Assembly (NCBI GenBank): GCA_947504205.1
Contig: CANNGL010000003.1
Location: 737,312 to 801,311, forward strand
Reading direction: 5' to 3'
DNA: 64,000 nt
Source of the DNA: an uncultured Litoreibacter sp.
Lineage (GTDB): Bacteria; Pseudomonadota; Alphaproteobacteria; Rhodobacterales; Rhodobacteraceae
The notes under the pieces: model-generated
What the model was told of the DNA's origin: nothing
Databases searched by the model: none
The model's input: only the letters and a program-made list of their open reading frames with translations
Made by a program: the position numbers and the translations under genes
Shown: one piece after another, positions 17,456 to 26,337 of the stretch
Numbering within the stretch: position 1 is the stretch's first letter
Layout of the letters: every line of letters begins with the position of its first letter

Positions 17456-18358
17456 CTATGCCGCTGGCGGTGCGGCCCGTACCATGCGCTGTTCGCGGTA
17501 GATGATATAGAGCCCCGCGCTCATCGTTATGATGATACCGAGCATTGCCAGCCCGTTCGGCCAATCCCCGAAAACCACAAAGCCGATGATCGTGGCGAAT
17601 GGAATTTCCAGATACTGCATTGGGGCCAGAGTTGCCGAGGGCGCAAAACGCAGCGACCAAGTCATCAACAGATGTGCGACCGTGCCCAATATGCCGATGG
17701 CCAGCAGCATCCATAGGGTGCCGGTATCTGGTGTCACGATCTGCGCGATCTCCAAATCATTCGGGACGAGTAGAACCAGGCCCAGAATGACACTGGCGAC
17801 CAGGCCGCTGACGGCTTGAAGCGCGATAGGGTCTGACTCTTTGGCGATCTGGCGCGTGACCAGCATGAACAGGGCAAAGACAACGGCGACGAGTAACGGC
17901 AACAGCGCAGGTGCACCCACAGCAGCAAAGCTGGGCTGGATCACCAGAAGCGTACCGACAAAGCCAACAGCACAAGCGATGATGCGCCGGATGCCCACAA
18001 TTTCGTTCAGCACATAACGGCCCAGAAGCAGCATGATGAAAGGCATGACGAACGCAATCGCGATGGCGTCGGCCAATGGCAAAAAGCGCAGTGACGTGAA
18101 CATCGCACCTATGCCCACGATATGCAGAAGCGTTCTGATGACGGTCAGGCGAAACAGACGCGATGACATCCGAAGTGAAATGCCCGTGCCCAAAGCCAAG
18201 GGAATGAGCAGGGCTGCCTGAACGCCAAAGCGGGTCAGCAGCAGTTGAAGCAACGGCACTGTCTCGCCAAGTACCTTGGCCATTGCGTCGCCCATCGGCG
18301 CCAGCAGACAAAAGCCAAGCATGAGAAATATGCCAAGAAGAGGACGATCACCGGTCAT
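17456..18358 (-). CDS. DMT superfamily permease (EamA family)
   Basis: 300 residues, about ten hydrophobic spans in two EamA halves. Segments such as FTSLRFLPLADAIAIAFVMP and QYLEIPFATIIGFVVFGDWP are typical of the family's export-type members. It ends 30 bases after the metR stop, convergently, and begins about 100 bases before suhB in the opposite direction. The substrate cannot be inferred. Confidence 0.85.
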   Translation of the reverse strand: MTGDRPLLGIFLMLGFCLLAPMGDAMAKVLGETVPLLQLLLTRFGVQAALLIPLALGTGISLRMSSRLFRLTVIRTLLHIVGIGAMFTSLRFLPLADAIAIAFVMPFIMLLLGRYVLNEIVGIRRIIACAVGFVGTLLVIQPSFAAVGAPALLPLLVAVVFALFMLVTRQIAKESDPIALQAVSGLVASVILGLVLLVPNDLEIAQIVTPDTGTLWMLLAIGILGTVAHLLMTWSLRFAPSATLAPMQYLEIPFATIIGFVVFGDWPNGLAMLGIIITMSAGLYIIYREQRMVRAAPPAA

Positions 18359-18458
18359 TGGGCTACGCTATGCCGCGGCAGGCGGGGGTGCAATCGCCCT
18401 TTCCCTTTGCGCGCCGCAGCGTTATAGCGCCCGCTCAAGTGTGCTCAGGAGTCTCGCC

Positions 18459-19250
18459 ATGCAAGGCAGCGCCAACCTCAACGTCATGATCAAGGCAGCT
18501 CGCAAAGCGGGTCGGTCTCTGGTGAAGGATTTCCGCGAGGTCGAGAACCTTCAGGTTTCGATGAAGGGCGCTGGGGATTTCGTCTCCAAAGCCGATCTGG
18601 CCGCAGAAGCGATCTTGAAAGAAGAGCTGATGGGGGCCCGCCCGAATTATGGCTGGCTGGGCGAAGAGAGCGATGAGGAACAGGGCAAAGACCCAACACG
18701 TCGCTGGATCGTCGACCCGCTCGATGGCACGACGAACTTTTTGCACGGCATGCCCCATTTCGCGGTTTCGATTGCGCTGGAACATAAAGGCGAAGTGGTA
18801 TCCGCAGTGGTCTATGACCCGGCCAAGGACGAGATGTTCTATGCCGAAAAGGGGCAGGGCGCGTGGATGAACATGAACACGCGTCTGCGTGTTTCCGGTC
18901 GCAACAAAATGATCGAAAGCGTATTCGCCACAGGTGTGCCTTTCGGTGGAGCCAAGTATCTGCCAGCGACACTGAAAGACCTCGCGGCCCTGATGCCTCA
19001 GGTTGCAGGGGTCCGGCGCTGGGGCGCGGCCGCGTTGGATTTGGCCTATGTCGCTGCAGGTCGGTATGACGGCTATTGGGAGCGCGGCGTGAACATCTGG
19101 GACATTGCAGGCGGTGTACTTCTTGTCAGAGAGGCCGGCGGTTTGATCGAACCGCTGCGCGAAGGTCAGAACCTGATGGAAGATGGTCACGTGATCTGCG
19201 CCAATGCGGAGATATTCGAAACATTCTCCAAGGTCATTCGCACCGCCTGA
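18459..19250 (+). CDS. suhB: Inositol-1-monophosphatase family protein
   Basis: 263 residues from the ATG at 18459, with an AGGAG RBS 7 bases upstream; a longer open frame overlaps the DMT gene and is not credible. Metal-binding motifs are GEES (68-71), DPLDGTTNF (86-94) and WDIAGG near residue 213. The enzyme dephosphorylates inositol phosphates; SuhB also acts in rRNA antitermination in E. coli. Its stop codon abuts the stop of the convergent MFS gene with no spacing. Confidence 0.9.
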   Translation: MQGSANLNVMIKAARKAGRSLVKDFREVENLQVSMKGAGDFVSKADLAAEAILKEELMGARPNYGWLGEESDEEQGKDPTRRWIVDPLDGTTNFLHGMPHFAVSIALEHKGEVVSAVVYDPAKDEMFYAEKGQGAWMNMNTRLRVSGRNKMIESVFATGVPFGGAKYLPATLKDLAALMPQVAGVRRWGAAALDLAYVAAGRYDGYWERGVNIWDIAGGVLLVREAGGLIEPLREGQNLMEDGHVICANAEIFETFSKVIRTA

Positions 19251-20471
19251 TCAGCGTTTTCTCTGACGCCCCAGAAGTCGCCCGATCGTGAAGGATGTGC
19301 GGGGCGAATAGACGTAGCTCGTCCGATCAGAACGCGTTGGACGTGCACGCATTCGTACAAGGCCGAAGAGCACCAGCCCTGCATGCCCCACCGCGATCAT
19401 GGCAAACAGACTGTAAGGCCCGAACATCGCAATCAGAACGGATGCAAAATAGGGCGAGGCGATGGCCCCGATTGCATAGAAGAACATCAGGGCTGCCGAT
19501 AGCTCGACCCGTTCTTCATCGCTGGCAAAGTCATGGGCGTGTGCGGCGGAAACCGAGAAGATCGGGAAGGTCGTCAGGCCGAAGATTGTTGCGGAGAGCA
19601 TAATGAGCACGGTCGTGCCGCCGCCCAGTGCAATCGTCAGCCCGCAAGAGAAAACCGATGCGGCAGACAGCCAGATCAGCACCCAGCGACGATCATATTT
19701 ATCGGCGAGCCAGCCCATCGGATATTGAGCCAACGCGCCACCCAGAACGAAGGCGGCCAGAAAATAGCCGATCTGGCTGGCCTGCAATCCCACCTCTTGA
19801 CCATAAATCGGGCCGGCCATTCTGAAGGCAGCACTTGTCAGACCGGCGACGATCACTCCGACGGCGGCCAGCGGGGAGCGTTCCAATGCGAGACGCGGGC
19901 GCAGGCGTGGCGCATCTGGCGTTGCAGGCTGGGTGACTTTGGTCAGTGTCAGTGGCAACAGCGAGGCGCAGCACAGCAGCGCCAACAGGTTGTATGACAC
20001 GTAGGAGGCGGGCTCCAAAACGCTGATCAGAAGCTGCGCCACCAGTGAGGCGCCGAGATCTGCGATGCGGTAGGTGCCGGTGGCCCGTCCTCGGTTCTCA
20101 TTTGTGACTTTTGCGTTCAGCCAGGCCTCGATCACGGTGTAGCAACCCGCCACGCACAAGCCCGAGGCCACACGCATCAGCGCCCAGGCATATGGATCGA
20201 GGATCAGCATGTGGGCCAGAAGGCCGATTGCCCCGGTTGCGGTGAAGGCTGCGAAGGCACGGGAATGACCAACGGAGCCCATCAGGCGCGGGGCCCACCA
20301 GCAACCGATGAAAAACCCGAAGAAATGGGCTGAGCCCAGCATCCCGATCTGAGCGGTGGAAAATCCAAGGGCGAAGCCTGACAGGACATCGAGTGGCCCC
20401 AAACCACCGGAACTGATCTGCAAGAGAATTACAGACAGAAACAAAGCGGCAAATGAGATCAGCAGGCGCAT
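19251..20471 (-). CDS. MFS transporter (YcaD-like)
   Basis: 406 residues from the ATG at 20471 (MRLLISFAALFLSVILL), with about twelve membrane spans. The N-terminal half shows the YcaD-type layout: SAHFFGFFIGCWWAPRLMGSVGHSRAF, ASGLCVAGCYTVIEAWLNAK and the NRGRATGTYRI loop. The second half contains a YPMGWLADKYDRRWVL loop, the MFS D-K-x-D-R-R signature. The substrate is unknown. The C-terminal tail is basic (GRLLGRQRKR). Confidence 0.85.
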   Translation of the reverse strand: MRLLISFAALFLSVILLQISSGGLGPLDVLSGFALGFSTAQIGMLGSAHFFGFFIGCWWAPRLMGSVGHSRAFAAFTATGAIGLLAHMLILDPYAWALMRVASGLCVAGCYTVIEAWLNAKVTNENRGRATGTYRIADLGASLVAQLLISVLEPASYVSYNLLALLCCASLLPLTLTKVTQPATPDAPRLRPRLALERSPLAAVGVIVAGLTSAAFRMAGPIYGQEVGLQASQIGYFLAAFVLGGALAQYPMGWLADKYDRRWVLIWLSAASVFSCGLTIALGGGTTVLIMLSATIFGLTTFPIFSVSAAHAHDFASDEERVELSAALMFFYAIGAIASPYFASVLIAMFGPYSLFAMIAVGHAGLVLFGLVRMRARPTRSDRTSYVYSPRTSFTIGRLLGRQRKR

Positions 20472-20636
20472 GGGTTTGGCCGTTAGGGAACAAGGCCACC
20501 CTGACCCGGCCACAGCGCGATGCTTTCAGGTTTTCGACAGGCGCAGGTCGTTTTTGTCCCTTAGAGCGGGTTTCGGGTCGAATGGGTATCTCTCGCGGTG
20601 GCATCTTCGAGGCAGGACAAAAAACAGGAGATACAC

Positions 20637-21116
20637 ATGTTCCAGATAACAGGCCTTCCGAGATCAGATTTCGCGCACTTGTTTTCCAAGAGCGATGCAG
20701 AGCTTGCCGAACTGAATGCAAAGCGTGTCGTTGCCCAGAGTTCGCCCGGGTATCCCTGCCGGATCAGTCTTGCTGACGCCGATGCGGGCGACACGCTGAT
20801 CCTGACGAATTACGACCATCTGGAAGGAGACACTCCCTATGCCAGTCGTCACGCGGTATATGTGCGGGAAAGGGCTGAGGACTATACACCCGATCTGGGA
20901 GAAGTGCCCGATGTGCTGAAGCGCCGTCTGCTATCGGTACGCGGCTTTGATCGCGATCAGATGATCATTGATGCGGATGTGGTTGAGGGCGTAGATCTGG
21001 CGGGCACGCTAGAGCGGATTTTCTCAGACGATGCGGTGCAGGAAATTCATATTCACAACGCAAAACAAGGGTGTTTTGCCGCGCGGGCGGTGCGGGCCTC
21101 TGCCGGGCCGGCTTAG
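20637..21116 (+). CDS. DUF1203 domain protein
   Basis: 159 residues from the ATG at 20637, preceded by CAGGAG. The sequence matches the DUF1203 pattern: SSPGYPCRISLADADAGD, a LTNYDHL segment, HAVYVRERAE, LSVRGFDRDQMIIDADVVEG and HIHNAKQGCFAARAVR at the end. The family is cytoplasmic with unknown function. Its stop overlaps the stop of the convergent YceI gene by 3-4 bases. Confidence 0.8.
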   Translation: MFQITGLPRSDFAHLFSKSDAELAELNAKRVVAQSSPGYPCRISLADADAGDTLILTNYDHLEGDTPYASRHAVYVRERAEDYTPDLGEVPDVLKRRLLSVRGFDRDQMIIDADVVEGVDLAGTLERIFSDDAVQEIHIHNAKQGCFAARAVRASAGPA

Positions 21117-21700
21117 CGTTTTATGCGGGCAATGATGTCGAGCGTGATCGTATCTTTGACAAGCTCGGCATAGCCGGTTGCACCGAAGTCAGAACGTTTC
21201 ACTGATCCGGTCAGTCGAAAGGAGAGTGCGCTTCGGTCGCCTGCGGCTGTCCCTTGCTGGCGGTAGAGTGCGGCGTCCAGCGTTACGGGACGCGTGACGC
21301 CGCGCACCGTCAGAGCCCCGTCGATTTTCGCGCCCCCTGACAAGCCATTGCCGGTGAGCCGGATACGCTGCGAAACGAAACGGATGGTGGGATGTGCGCG
21401 GGCATCCAGGACGGAAGGGGCCTTGAGCGCCTCGGTGGCGAAAATCAGACCAGCTTTGGCACGGCGGACGTCGACGCTTACATCGACGCTGGAATTGGCC
21501 AGATTGTCGAAATCGATAGCGATGCTGGCGGCCCGGACTGGCATTTCACCCTTCGTATTGGCCCCCGCAAGCGTGTAGATGAAACCGACCTGAGACTTCT
21601 GAGGCTCCAGCGTATAGGCCTGAGGCGCAGCATAGACGGCGCCTGCCAAGGTGGCTGTGACCAGCAACAGCGTTGTAAGCATGACAAGGATGGCGCGCAT
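21113..21700 (-). CDS. YceI-family periplasmic protein
   Basis: 195 residues from the ATG at 21700, chosen because it has AAAGGAC upstream and begins a signal peptide (MRAILVMLTTLLLVTATLAGAVYA). The rest is a YceI lipocalin-like barrel: YTLEPQKSQVGFIYTL, repeating beta strands, LTVRGVTRPVTLDA and FRLTGSVKRSDFG. YceI proteins bind isoprenoid or other hydrophobic ligands in the periplasm. It is 59 bases downstream of the ImuA-like gene and may be cotranscribed with it. Confidence 0.85.
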   Translation of the reverse strand: MRAILVMLTTLLLVTATLAGAVYAAPQAYTLEPQKSQVGFIYTLAGANTKGEMPVRAASIAIDFDNLANSSVDVSVDVRRAKAGLIFATEALKAPSVLDARAHPTIRFVSQRIRLTGNGLSGGAKIDGALTVRGVTRPVTLDAALYRQQGTAAGDRSALSFRLTGSVKRSDFGATGYAELVKDTITLDIIARIKR

Positions 21701-21759
21701 ATCAGGTCCTTTGGCGGTCGCAGGCATGTCTGATACTCCGCCAAGGCGCGGGACGCCAA

Positions 21760-22407
21760 TCAACTGCGCTCACGGCCCTGTGCAGTGGCGGTATTCTGCG
21801 CTGTCATGGGCGTCAGGGAGAGTTGTCCATCCTCGGAGTGCATCTCCCAGCTTTTTGGTGGCTCGGCACGGGCGCGCCTGCGCGACAGGCACCACCCACC
21901 TTGTTCAGACAAATCCCGTGCCGCGAGGTGCCAACGACTTTCAACACCTGCAGCACCTCCATCACCGGGCGTCAGGAGCAGACCGAGCGGGGCAAAATGG
22001 TTGAATTCAGAGCCGGTTTGAGCCGCCAGATTCAACCGTCGTACAGGGGTCAGGCTTGGCGGAGTTGGCATCTCCGCGATTACCAGCGCGACAACCCCGG
22101 CGCGCAGAGCCTCTTCCATGGACCACAGAATGTCTTCCTCCCGACGGCAATAGGCCCATATCAGACGTCCCGGGTTGACCAAATGCAGCATTCCGCAGGG
22201 ATTGAGCTGATCTGTCAGCCATGCCGGACGGATCCACAGGACAGGGCCCTGCAGACGGGCTGCGATCATCAGGGCAAGCGTATATCTTGCATCGCCGCAA
22301 ATCTCGTGCGTGCGCGCAAGGGTTAAACGCATCTCTGGTGTGATGATCAGGCTTGGACGGTCTTCGTGATGGTGGCGGCTGAGCAGGGTCGAGGCAGGTT
22401 TGAGCAT
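21760..22407 (-). CDS. ImuA-like RecA-fold protein, SOS-controlled
   Basis: 215 residues from the ATG at 22407; a GTG two codons upstream is an alternative. The central part (LWIRPAWLTDQLNPCGM, LIWAYCRREEDILWSMEEALRAG, VALVIAEMP, LTPVRRLNLAAQTG) resembles ImuA/SulA-related proteins of alphaproteobacteria, degenerate RecA relatives that assist mutagenic translesion synthesis. No Walker A motif is visible. The gene has a LexA box inside its promoter. The usual partners imuB and dnaE2 are not downstream; a YceI gene is. The C-terminal ~60 residues are polar and less conserved. Confidence 0.65.
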   Translation of the reverse strand: MLKPASTLLSRHHHEDRPSLIITPEMRLTLARTHEICGDARYTLALMIAARLQGPVLWIRPAWLTDQLNPCGMLHLVNPGRLIWAYCRREEDILWSMEEALRAGVVALVIAEMPTPPSLTPVRRLNLAAQTGSEFNHFAPLGLLLTPGDGGAAGVESRWHLAARDLSEQGGWCLSRRRARAEPPKSWEMHSEDGQLSLTPMTAQNTATAQGRERS

Positions 22408-22413
22408 CGTCAC

Positions 22414-22442
22414 ATCTTAGAATGTTCTATTTTTGTTCTCAA
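22414..22442 (-). promoter_or_regulatory. Sigma70-like promoter of the ImuA-like gene
   Basis: On the minus strand TTGAGA (22442-22437) and TAAGAT (22419-22414) are exactly 17 bases apart. The expected start of transcription coincides with the ATG at 22407, which has no RBS, so the mRNA would be leaderless. Confidence 0.6.
22424..22438. promoter_or_regulatory. LexA (SOS) box
   Basis: GTTC-N7-GTTC, the known alphaproteobacterial LexA operator, exact in both half-sites (22424-22427 and 22435-22438, spacer TATTTTT). It occupies the spacer between the predicted -35 and -10 of the ImuA-like gene, an ideal place for repression. It is 85 bases from the divergent aldo/keto reductase start and less likely to control that gene. 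Confidence 0.8.
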
Positions 22443-22523
22443 TATGTTTTTCGTGGATTTTCGCCTTGCCCTCAGATGTCCCTCCCATAGCTTGTGGCTC
22501 AACCTACAGGGAGAGGATGCGCA

Positions 22524-23564
22524 ATGAAAAAGACAAAGCTTGGACAAACCGACCTGATGGTTTCTGAATTCTGCCTTGGCTCGATGACCTGGGGCACACA
22601 GACCAGCGAAGCGGGTGGGCATGCGCAGATCGAGGCCAGTCTCGACGCCGGGATCAACTTTATTGATACGGCCGAGGCATATCCGGTCAATCCAATGACC
22701 AAGGAGGGCGCGGGCAAAACCGAAGCCATCATCGGCAACTGGTTGGCGAAAACCAAACGGCGCGACGACATCGTTCTGGCGACGAAGGTGGCCGGCGCAG
22801 GAAACTATATCCGAGATGGAGAGCCAATCACATCAAAGACCATTCGCGAAGCTGTTGAGGGCTCTTTGAAGCGGCTGCAAACCGATGTGATAGATCTTTA
22901 TCAACTGCATTGGCCAAACCGGGGCAGCTATATGTTCCGGCAGAATTGGGGATACGATCCGTCAAAGCAGGAGAAAGCAGAAACCATCGCCAATATGCGT
23001 GATGTTCTGGAGGAGATGGCGCGTCAGGTTGAGGCAGGCAACGTCCGGCATTTCGGCCTGTCCAACGAAAGCGCCTGGGGCACCAGCCTGTGGTTGAAGC
23101 TTGCCGAAGAGATGGATGCACCGCGCGTGGAAGCGGTGCAAAACGAATACTCACTGATGTGCAGGCTCTACGATACTGACATGGCGGAGTTGAGCCACAA
23201 CGAACAGGTCACCTGTCTGGCCTTCTCGCCTCTGGCGGCGGGCTATCTGACCGGGAAGTACTCCGGCGGCGCGGTGCCGAGTGGCTCACGCAAGTCGCTG
23301 AATGACGCTATGGGCGGACGCGCCAGCGCGCGCACGGAGCCTGTGGCCGACGCCTATGTAGCGCTTGCGAATGATCACGGGATTGACCCGGTCCACATGG
23401 CGTTGGCGTTTTGTCGGCAGCGTCCGTTCCCTTGCATACCGATTTTCGGTGCTACGGATATGGCGCAGTTGGAGCGCATTATCGCCGGGGCTGATGTTGT
23501 GCTGTCGGAAGACGTACTGGCAGGAATTGCTGATGTCCACAAAGCTCACCCGATGCCGTACTAG
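22524..23564 (+). CDS. Aldo/keto reductase (Tas-like)
   Basis: 346 residues from the ATG at 22524, with the purine-rich RBS GGGAGAGG. The AKR catalytic residues are seen: Asp in INFIDTAEAYP with Tyr, Lys in ATKVAG and His in LYQLHWPNRG. The C-terminal part binds NADPH. The long insert with YMFRQNWGYDPS and the HWPNRGS motif resemble E. coli Tas. It reduces aldehydes or ketones; the substrate is unknown. Confidence 0.88.
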   Translation: MKKTKLGQTDLMVSEFCLGSMTWGTQTSEAGGHAQIEASLDAGINFIDTAEAYPVNPMTKEGAGKTEAIIGNWLAKTKRRDDIVLATKVAGAGNYIRDGEPITSKTIREAVEGSLKRLQTDVIDLYQLHWPNRGSYMFRQNWGYDPSKQEKAETIANMRDVLEEMARQVEAGNVRHFGLSNESAWGTSLWLKLAEEMDAPRVEAVQNEYSLMCRLYDTDMAELSHNEQVTCLAFSPLAAGYLTGKYSGGAVPSGSRKSLNDAMGGRASARTEPVADAYVALANDHGIDPVHMALAFCRQRPFPCIPIFGATDMAQLERIIAGADVVLSEDVLAGIADVHKAHPMPY

Positions 23565-23947
23565 GCCGGTCGTTCTCGGATGCGTAGAAATCCGGGTGTC
23601 AGAATAGCATGAAACGCCACTGGCCTTGGGAGCGGCCCAGTCGGAGATTGGTTTCTCAAGAGAAGACATGGTGGTGTTGCTGACGGACAGCTTGCGAGCT
23701 TGCGGGGGGTTTTGTCGTCCCCCGCATCCCTTGTCACCGGTGCGCTACGGATACCCCGGATGCCAACCCGTGGGTGCTCGCACGCTTTTGTCGAAATGGC
23801 TGATCAACCGGGAGCAGGGTCTAGGCGGGTTTTCTTGAGAAAAGGTGACTGTTGCGCGCGCCGTGTCGCGAACAGGCGCAACAGGGCGGGAAATGGCTTG
23901 TTTTTAGCGGTCGTTTGGCGTGTCTTGGCGGCAAGGGAGGACCTGCC
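23565..23947. other. Intergenic region, 383 bases
   Basis: I see no convincing gene. A strong hairpin TGCGGGGG/CCCCCGCA (arms at 23701-23708 and 23719-23726) lies 137 bases after the aldo/keto reductase and is not followed by a T-run. The 3' end carries the GGGAGGA RBS of the BKACE gene. The promoter of the carnitine operon must be here, but no clear hexamer pair was found. Confidence 0.4.
23701..23726. terminator. GC-rich hairpin, possible terminator
   Basis: An 8-bp perfect stem with a T-rich loop (TTTTGTCGT region) but no T-run after it on either strand. It could end aldo/keto reductase transcription. Confidence 0.35.
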
Positions 23948-24859
23948 ATGCCATTGACCATGAACCGAGAGGTTTTCATCACCTGTGCCGTTACCGGTTC
24001 GGGATCGACCCAAGACCGCAGCCCACATGTGCCGCGCTCACCCAAGCAGATTGCTGATAGTGCGATAGCGGCGGCCAAGGCAGGTGCAGCGGTGGTGCAT
24101 TGTCATGTCCGTGATCCGGAGACCGGGGTGCCCTCGCGCGATATCAAGATGTTTCGCGAAGTAACGGACCGCATCCGGGATGCCGAGGTCGACGCGGTAA
24201 TCAACCTGACGGCCGGAATGGGCGGGGATATCGTCTTTGGTGACGTAGAAAACCCGATGGACCTGAATGAGGCTGGCACCGATATGGCTGGCGCGACAGA
24301 GCGCGTGGCACATGTAGCGGAGTGCCTGCCGGAGATTTGTACGCTGGATTGCGGTACGATGAATTTCGCCGAAGCTGACTATGTGATGACCAATACCCCC
24401 GGCGCTCTGGTGGCTATGGGGCGGATGATGACGGAGCTGGGCGTGAAGCCTGAAATCGAGGCGTTTGACACGGGGCATCTGTGGTATGCCAAGCAACTGG
24501 TCAAAGATGGCGTTCTGGACAGCCCGGCGTTGGTGCAGCTTTGCATGGGGGTGCCTTGGGGGGCGCCAGATGATTTGAACACCTTCATGGCGATGGTCAA
24601 TAACATTCCCGATGACTGGACGTTCTCGGCCTTCGGGTTGGGGCGGAACCAGATGCCCTTTGTCGCGGCTTCCGTCTTGGCGGGTGGGAATGTGCGTGTC
24701 GGGCTGGAGGACAATCTGATGCTCGACAAGGGTGTGCTGGCGACGAACGAGGCACTGGTCGGGCGCGCCGTGGAGATTGTCGAGCGCCTCGGCGCACGAG
24801 TGATCGGACCGGAAGAGGTACGCAAACGGCTTGGGCTGGTGAAGCGGGCCCCGAAATGA
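23948..24859 (+). CDS. BKACE enzyme, probable 3-dehydrocarnitine cleavage protein
   Basis: 303 residues from the ATG at 23948, with RBS GGGAGGA. It belongs to the beta-keto acid cleavage (BKACE) family: the metal-binding HCHVRDPETG motif, VINLTAGMGG, TLDCGTMNF, GVKPEIEAFDTGHL and VRVGLEDN. BKACE enzymes transfer the CoA of acetyl-CoA to a beta-keto acid while cleaving it. In carnitine degradation the substrate is 3-dehydrocarnitine, giving betainyl-CoA and acetoacetate. The co-operonic carnitine dehydrogenase-thioesterase makes that the likely role. Its stop overlaps the next start by 4 bases. Confidence 0.88.
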   Translation: MPLTMNREVFITCAVTGSGSTQDRSPHVPRSPKQIADSAIAAAKAGAAVVHCHVRDPETGVPSRDIKMFREVTDRIRDAEVDAVINLTAGMGGDIVFGDVENPMDLNEAGTDMAGATERVAHVAECLPEICTLDCGTMNFAEADYVMTNTPGALVAMGRMMTELGVKPEIEAFDTGHLWYAKQLVKDGVLDSPALVQLCMGVPWGAPDDLNTFMAMVNNIPDDWTFSAFGLGRNQMPFVAASVLAGGNVRVGLEDNLMLDKGVLATNEALVGRAVEIVERLGARVIGPEEVRKRLGLVKRAPK

Positions 24860-25182
24860 GGGCGCTTGCCGCGGTCGCATTGCTTTTGCTGGCGTCTTGC
24901 CAACCCGACGTGATCGGGCGTTCCCCTTCGGAGGTGAAGGCAGAAGAGCGGCAGTGCAAGGCTGATGGCGGTAAATTCGCACCGGGCGGACTGTCCGGCG
25001 CAAAAATCTGTTTCCGTTCGACAAAGGATGCGGGGCAATCCTGTAGTGATTCATTGGATTGCCAGAGTTTGTGCTTGCAGACGGAAATTGTGGGAAAGGG
25101 CCAATGCGCGCCGGTGGCCCCGATGTTTGGCTGTCTTGATATTCTCGAGGGGGGCGAACCCGTCACGTTATGCATCGATTGA
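24856..25182 (+). CDS. Small cysteine-rich lipoprotein
   Basis: 108 residues beginning MRALAAVALLLLASC, a lipoprotein signal with lipobox LLASC and the lipidated Cys at 15. Six further cysteines (QCKADGG, KICF, QSCSDSLDCQSLCLQ, GQCAP, FGCL, TLCID) suggest several disulfides in the envelope. I recognise no domain. It overlaps the BKACE stop by 4 bases (ATGA), so its synthesis is coupled to carnitine catabolism. Confidence 0.75.
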   Translation: MRALAAVALLLLASCQPDVIGRSPSEVKAEERQCKADGGKFAPGGLSGAKICFRSTKDAGQSCSDSLDCQSLCLQTEIVGKGQCAPVAPMFGCLDILEGGEPVTLCID

Positions 25183-25222
25183 GTGCTATGACGGGTGGAA
25201 CGAAAGTATGTGAGGCAAAGAC

Positions 25223-25840
25223 ATGACCATCCTCGTTTTTGGTGACAGCAATTCTCATGGGACGCCCCCTCTCGCGTCACTGCCGGCGGAGGGGCGGCAT
25301 GCCAAGGCGGATCGCTGGCCGGAGGTCATGGCAATGGAGCTTGGTCGCGAGGTGATCACCGATGGTTTGCCGGGCCGTACGACGGTGCATGATGATCCGG
25401 TGGAAGGTGGCGCGCGCAACGGGGCTGCGGTACTTTTGTCGTCGCTTCATGCGCACAAGCCGCTGGATCTGGTGATTATCATGCTTGGCACCAATGACTT
25501 GAAAAGCCGGTTTTCTGTCAGTGCCTGGGAAATCGCCCGCTCGGTTGAGCGGTTGGTTGGTATGGTGCGTCAGGAAGGTGTGGCAAAAGACGTGATGGTT
25601 GTGGCCCCGGCGCCTGTCAGGGAGACGGGCGTTTTGCGCGAGGTTTTCGCCGGAGCAGAGCATCGGCAAACTGGCCTGTCTGAGCATCTGGCGGCGATGG
25701 CTGAAACCAGTGGTTTTGGTTTTCTGGATGCCGGAGCCTTTGTGTCGGTGTCTGATATTGATGGCGTGCATCTGGAGACCGAGCAGCATCATAGTCTTGG
25801 AAAGGCTGTGGCCGAAGTCGTTCGGGAGCGGTTGGCATGA
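25223..25840 (+). CDS. SGNH/GDSL hydrolase
   Basis: 205 residues with all four SGNH blocks: FGDSNSHG (block I nucleophile Ser), DGLPGRTT (Gly block), LGTNDLK (block III Asn) and SDIDGVHLE (block V Asp-His). The arylesterase/TesA-like fold hydrolyses esters or thioesters. No signal peptide is seen, so it acts in the cytoplasm. Placement inside the carnitine operon would suit an ester hydrolase releasing carnitine from O-acylcarnitine, but that is inference. The stop overlaps the next gene by 4 bases. Confidence 0.87.
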   Translation: MTILVFGDSNSHGTPPLASLPAEGRHAKADRWPEVMAMELGREVITDGLPGRTTVHDDPVEGGARNGAAVLLSSLHAHKPLDLVIIMLGTNDLKSRFSVSAWEIARSVERLVGMVRQEGVAKDVMVVAPAPVRETGVLREVFAGAEHRQTGLSEHLAAMAETSGFGFLDAGAFVSVSDIDGVHLETEQHHSLGKAVAEVVRERLA

Positions 25841-26337
25841 GGGGGGCGGTTGCAGTTCTTTTGCTGCTTGCTGGCTGCGCGGCTCAAGCTCCTGAAACAT
25901 TTCGCGATCAAGACGTTCCTATCTCCTCGACATCGCGTTTTGACGCGGTCAGCTTTTCAGGGGATTGGCATGTTGTGGAAGCCTATCCGAGCCGGTTTTT
26001 TCCAAGCTGCACCTCACAGAAGTTTCGCTTCGATCTGGTGCCCGATGGTCGGTTTGCTGGCCTTTGTGGCGAGGGTGCTTTCCTGGAAGCAGGCGTTAGC
26101 GTGGATCCTTTGGGCCGGTTGCAGATTGAGACGTCTGATCTGAGGTCGGGACCGCGTAAGTTGTGGATCTTTTGGCTTTCAGAGGACTTGCAGACGGCAG
26201 CGATTGGGACACCTTCGGGAGAGATGGGTTGGATTCTGAACCGTTCCCCCGATTTGCGCAGTGATCGGTTGAAAGCCGCGCGGGAGGTTCTGGCCTTCAA
26301 CGGCTACAAACTGAGTGGATTGCGAGCTTTACGATGA
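25837..26337 (+). CDS. Lipocalin-like lipoprotein
   Basis: 166 residues with a lipobox (LLLLAGC, Cys14). The lipocalin signature G-x-W is in FSGDWHVVEAYP, and the C-terminal GWILNRSPDLRSDRL region resembles the end of bacterial lipocalins (Blc type). Two cysteines (PSCTS and GLCGEG) may pair. It would sit in the outer membrane or periplasmic face and bind a small hydrophobic ligand. It is coupled to its neighbours by 4-base overlaps on both sides. Confidence 0.7.
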   Translation: MRGAVAVLLLLAGCAAQAPETFRDQDVPISSTSRFDAVSFSGDWHVVEAYPSRFFPSCTSQKFRFDLVPDGRFAGLCGEGAFLEAGVSVDPLGRLQIETSDLRSGPRKLWIFWLSEDLQTAAIGTPSGEMGWILNRSPDLRSDRLKAAREVLAFNGYKLSGLRALR

